From Leptidea sinapis (taxonomy: Eukaryota; Arthropoda; Insecta; Lepidoptera; Pieridae): 64,000 nucleotides of DNA. Location of the stretch: positions 1,810,501 through 1,874,500 of the forward strand of contig NC_066279.1 in the NCBI RefSeq assembly GCF_905404315.1. Direction: 5' to 3'. Shown piece after piece: positions 61,596 to 64,000 of this stretch. The notes beneath the pieces are model-generated. The model was not told where the DNA came from. It saw only the letters and a list, made by a program, of their open reading frames with translations, and searched no databases. The translations under genes were made by a program, and so were the position numbers. Each line of letters opens with the position of its first letter. Positions within the stretch are counted from its first letter, which is position 1.

Positions 61596-62107
61596 AGTTA
61601 TGTCAACTTTGGATACAAATTATCGCATGTACATCCCATCCAATCAGAATGATATTGGGACGTGAATATAATAATAGAGAATATATAATAAATATACCTA
61701 TATAAACTTTCGACACAATTTTTTCGCAATTACATCGCATTCATCGTAAGTGAGAATATAGAAATAAAATTATATTACATTTCCCAAATTTGATTTCCTC
61801 CTTTCGTCATCAATCTTCTTTACTCAAACAAATGGCGCTTACAGACCGCCAAAAATAAGCGAAGTTACGTGAAGTTAGAACCCAAATAATCGCTATTATT
61901 TCCTACATCTACGTTTTACTAAGATCGTTGCCTTTTACATCTCAATACATCAATTCTGTATGCATGGCGCATTGAATAATGCAAGGGCTCCGACTGTGGT
62001 GGTGTGATTTGAACCATTTGTGATGTAAACAAGGTATTCTGACAGCCAAGTAGATGCTCCTCATAGTTAAGGGGCCCGTTTCCTTTTCCATTTTAATATT
62101 GCGTAAC
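61596..62107. other. No gene seen
   Basis: AT-rich, no feature recognised. Confidence 0.4.
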
Positions 62108-62410
62108 CATCACCAGTGGGTGACTCCTTGGCACAGGATGCCGGCTAGATTATGGGTACCACAACGGCCCCTATTTCTGCCATGAAGCAGTAATGTGTAA
62201 ACATTACTGTGTTTTGGTCTGAAAGGCGCTGTAGCTAGTGAAGTTACTGGCAAATGAGACTTATCATCTTATGTCTCAAGGTGACGAGCGCAATTACTGT
62301 AGTACAGTTTTTCAAAAATCCTGAGCGGCACTGCATTGTAATGAGCAGGGCGTATCAATTACCATCAGCTGCACGTCCTGCTCGTCTCGTCTCTTACTTT
62401 CATAAAAAAA
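62108..62410 (-). repeat. Interspersed repeat family A, near full length
   Basis: Plus-strand text runs CACAGGATGCCGGCTAGATT, GCAGTAATGTGTAAACATTA, CTGTAGCTAGTGAAGTTACT, CAGCTGCACGTCCTGCTCGT: the reverse of 48710-49018. Confidence 0.75.
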
Positions 62411-63261
62411 ACCATAACCATAAGATCATAAGGATTCAAAAAAGAAACAAAAAAACAAAAGACTGCCAGTTATAGTTCCATGACCATACTATGAACGTAT
62501 CAGAACGTATTACTCTGTGTCCGAGCCATATCTGCTGTAAATATAAAACGCAAATACACTATTAATTATTTAAATGGACTTGCAACAAAATATGTAATTA
62601 TATTCTTACTTCTAAGCCTACTTAAAAATAGGCCTTTTACATTATTTAGGTCTCCGGAGCAACGGCCTTTCACTCGAATGGGCTTGTATTATAAATTGGG
62701 CTAGTTCCCGCTGTTTAAAAGTTAGCAGAGATGTTCTGAATTAAATTTATCTATGGTTAGTCTAGTTATATTTGGAATGCACTCGTCATAAATTATAGAT
62801 ATTTCTTAGTAAAGCATTTAATGTAAAACACAAAACATATATACATAGTAAAATTAACAAATTAAAAATACGACGCCATGAAAGATACACCCACTCAGCA
62901 TTTTTGGAATTGATTTCCAACACTACTTTTCAGTAGGTATCTACCAAGTCGACCTGACAGCAGCCGTAGACAACACGGTTCCTTTTGTTATAGGTCTTAA
63001 AAGTCAGCGTAAAAATAGTAGAAAAAGAGATGAAACTAAAAAGATTGAATTCGAAAGCGAGTTTTTAAAGATGTTTTATTTTAAATTTATTAAATAGGAC
63101 ATGTTTTGATTTTTTATTTATTTATGCTGTTTATTTTCTGATTATATATTTAACAATAATGCGTAGCTTAGCACATAATTGTCGGGGTCTGTAAATGTCG
63201 ATATCACGGCGTGGTCATCATCAAATGACACTCAAAAATGTCTAAAGTTATACATTTCACT
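62411..63261. other. No gene seen
   Basis: AT-rich; nothing supported. Confidence 0.4.
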
Positions 63262-63661
63262 CTTAGATAATTTATACGTAGATATAGAGCCTTGCTGCTA
63301 GACGACCGATGAAAACAGGCCAGGTTTATTACTTTAGTGCAGTCTCGTGCCAGATTTTGGCGAGTCAACACGTCCTGAGGATGCCTCATGTAGAAACGAA
63401 ACACGTGTCGAATTGTTTAAAGACAAATATTGGCGGAATTAACATTAAAGAAAACTCAAATCATTTGGATAATTATGGATTTCCGCAAAGTAACGCCTAC
63501 TTCAATAAATTTACTTTAGTGTGTGACAAGCTACTCGCACACTTGCAATATGTATGTAACAGTGTACGTGCATTCATCAAAACAGAGATTAACTGTCAAC
63601 CTCAATTTTTTCGACGTTCTCACTACTGTCACAGTCTATCTAGACGTGTAAATGATCTAAG
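63262..63661. mobile_element. MITE family M1, copy 4 (longest)
   Basis: CTTAGATAATTTATACGTAG at the left, CTAGACGTGTAAATGATCTA then AG at the right; 400 bp. The frame at 63309-63689 crosses it but is not considered a gene. The inner part (TCCTGAGGATGCCTCATGTA, CGAAACACGTGTCGAATTG) is absent from the shorter copies, so this may be closer to the parent element. Confidence 0.6.
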
Positions 63662-63844
63662 ATTTTACGATTTACCACAATTTAGGTAAAAGTTGGGTTT
63701 TAAGAAGAATTTAATTAAGTGGCAATTTACGCATTGCCATTTCTTTAAATCAACATTAACAGCTTCATCTTTTTACAAATAATTTATTTATAATCTAAGT
63801 TATACATCAAAATTACACAATCGCAATAGTTACCAGTTACCAAT

Positions 63845-64000
63845 ACCAGTGGGAGGCTCCTTTGCACAGGATGCCGGCTAGATGGTACCACAACGGCGCC
63901 TATTTCTGTCGTGAAGCAGAAATGTATAAGCATTACTGTGTTTCGGTCTGAACGGCGCCGTAGCTAGTGAAATTCCTGGGCCTAAGATCTTATGTCTCAA
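63845..64000 (-). repeat. Interspersed repeat family A, cut by the window end
   Basis: GTGGGAGGCTCCTTTGCACA, GGATGCCGGCTAGATGG, CAACGGCGCCTATTTCTG; continues past 64000. Confidence 0.7.

Noticed and set aside
63309..63689. 126-codon frame
   Set aside because: It spans a MITE and its terminal inverted repeat; the same repeat gives unrelated frames elsewhere.

Overview
The window is nuclear DNA from an insect, most likely a moth or butterfly (Lepidoptera). It is AT-rich, its genes are split by GT-AG introns, and it is packed with non-autonomous Helitrons (TC...CTAGT ends), mariner and pogo-type transposons, foldback and MITE elements, and 5'-truncated LINEs. Several repeats look like abundant lepidopteran repeats I know from memory; no database search was possible. 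There are no bacterial operons, no CRISPR array and no rRNA.

The main gene runs on the minus strand from 35388 to 4346. I could reconstruct 20 coding exons; every junction keeps the reading frame. They encode an 836-residue INCENP, the scaffold of the chromosomal passenger complex (Aurora B, survivin, borealin). The N-terminal exons (35388-34028) hold the short targeting region. The middle exons (34 to 16 kb) encode a low-complexity, charged and basic linker. Exons 15-18 encode a long charged helix. The last exon (4525-4346) carries the IN-box with the TSS motif that binds and activates Aurora B.

The INCENP introns hold most of the transposable elements in the left half of the window. In seven introns an element ends within about 60 bp of the splice donor, in one case 7 bp from it. 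Notable residents are a 1.0-kb foldback element with 120-bp arms around twenty-one 37-bp repeats (13662-14661), a tRNA-like 73-mer between inverted repeats (20261-20518), a LINE nested in a Helitron (21575-23411), and a promoter-like, probably LTR-derived block (33691-33876).

Right of INCENP, a THAP-domain gene relic lies divergently at 36066-36643. The rest (38.9-59.3 kb) is mostly transposons: a Jockey-type LINE inserted in an LTR-like repeat, an RLE-type LINE with YLDD active site (plus a second truncated copy), a mariner nested in a Helitron, an internally deleted pogo-type transposon with a PHD-like C-terminus, and a Harbinger-type MITE. At 59440-60553 three in-phase minus-strand exons suggest the 3' end of an unidentified gene. 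At 2649-2710 a possible first coding exon points to another gene leaving the left edge.
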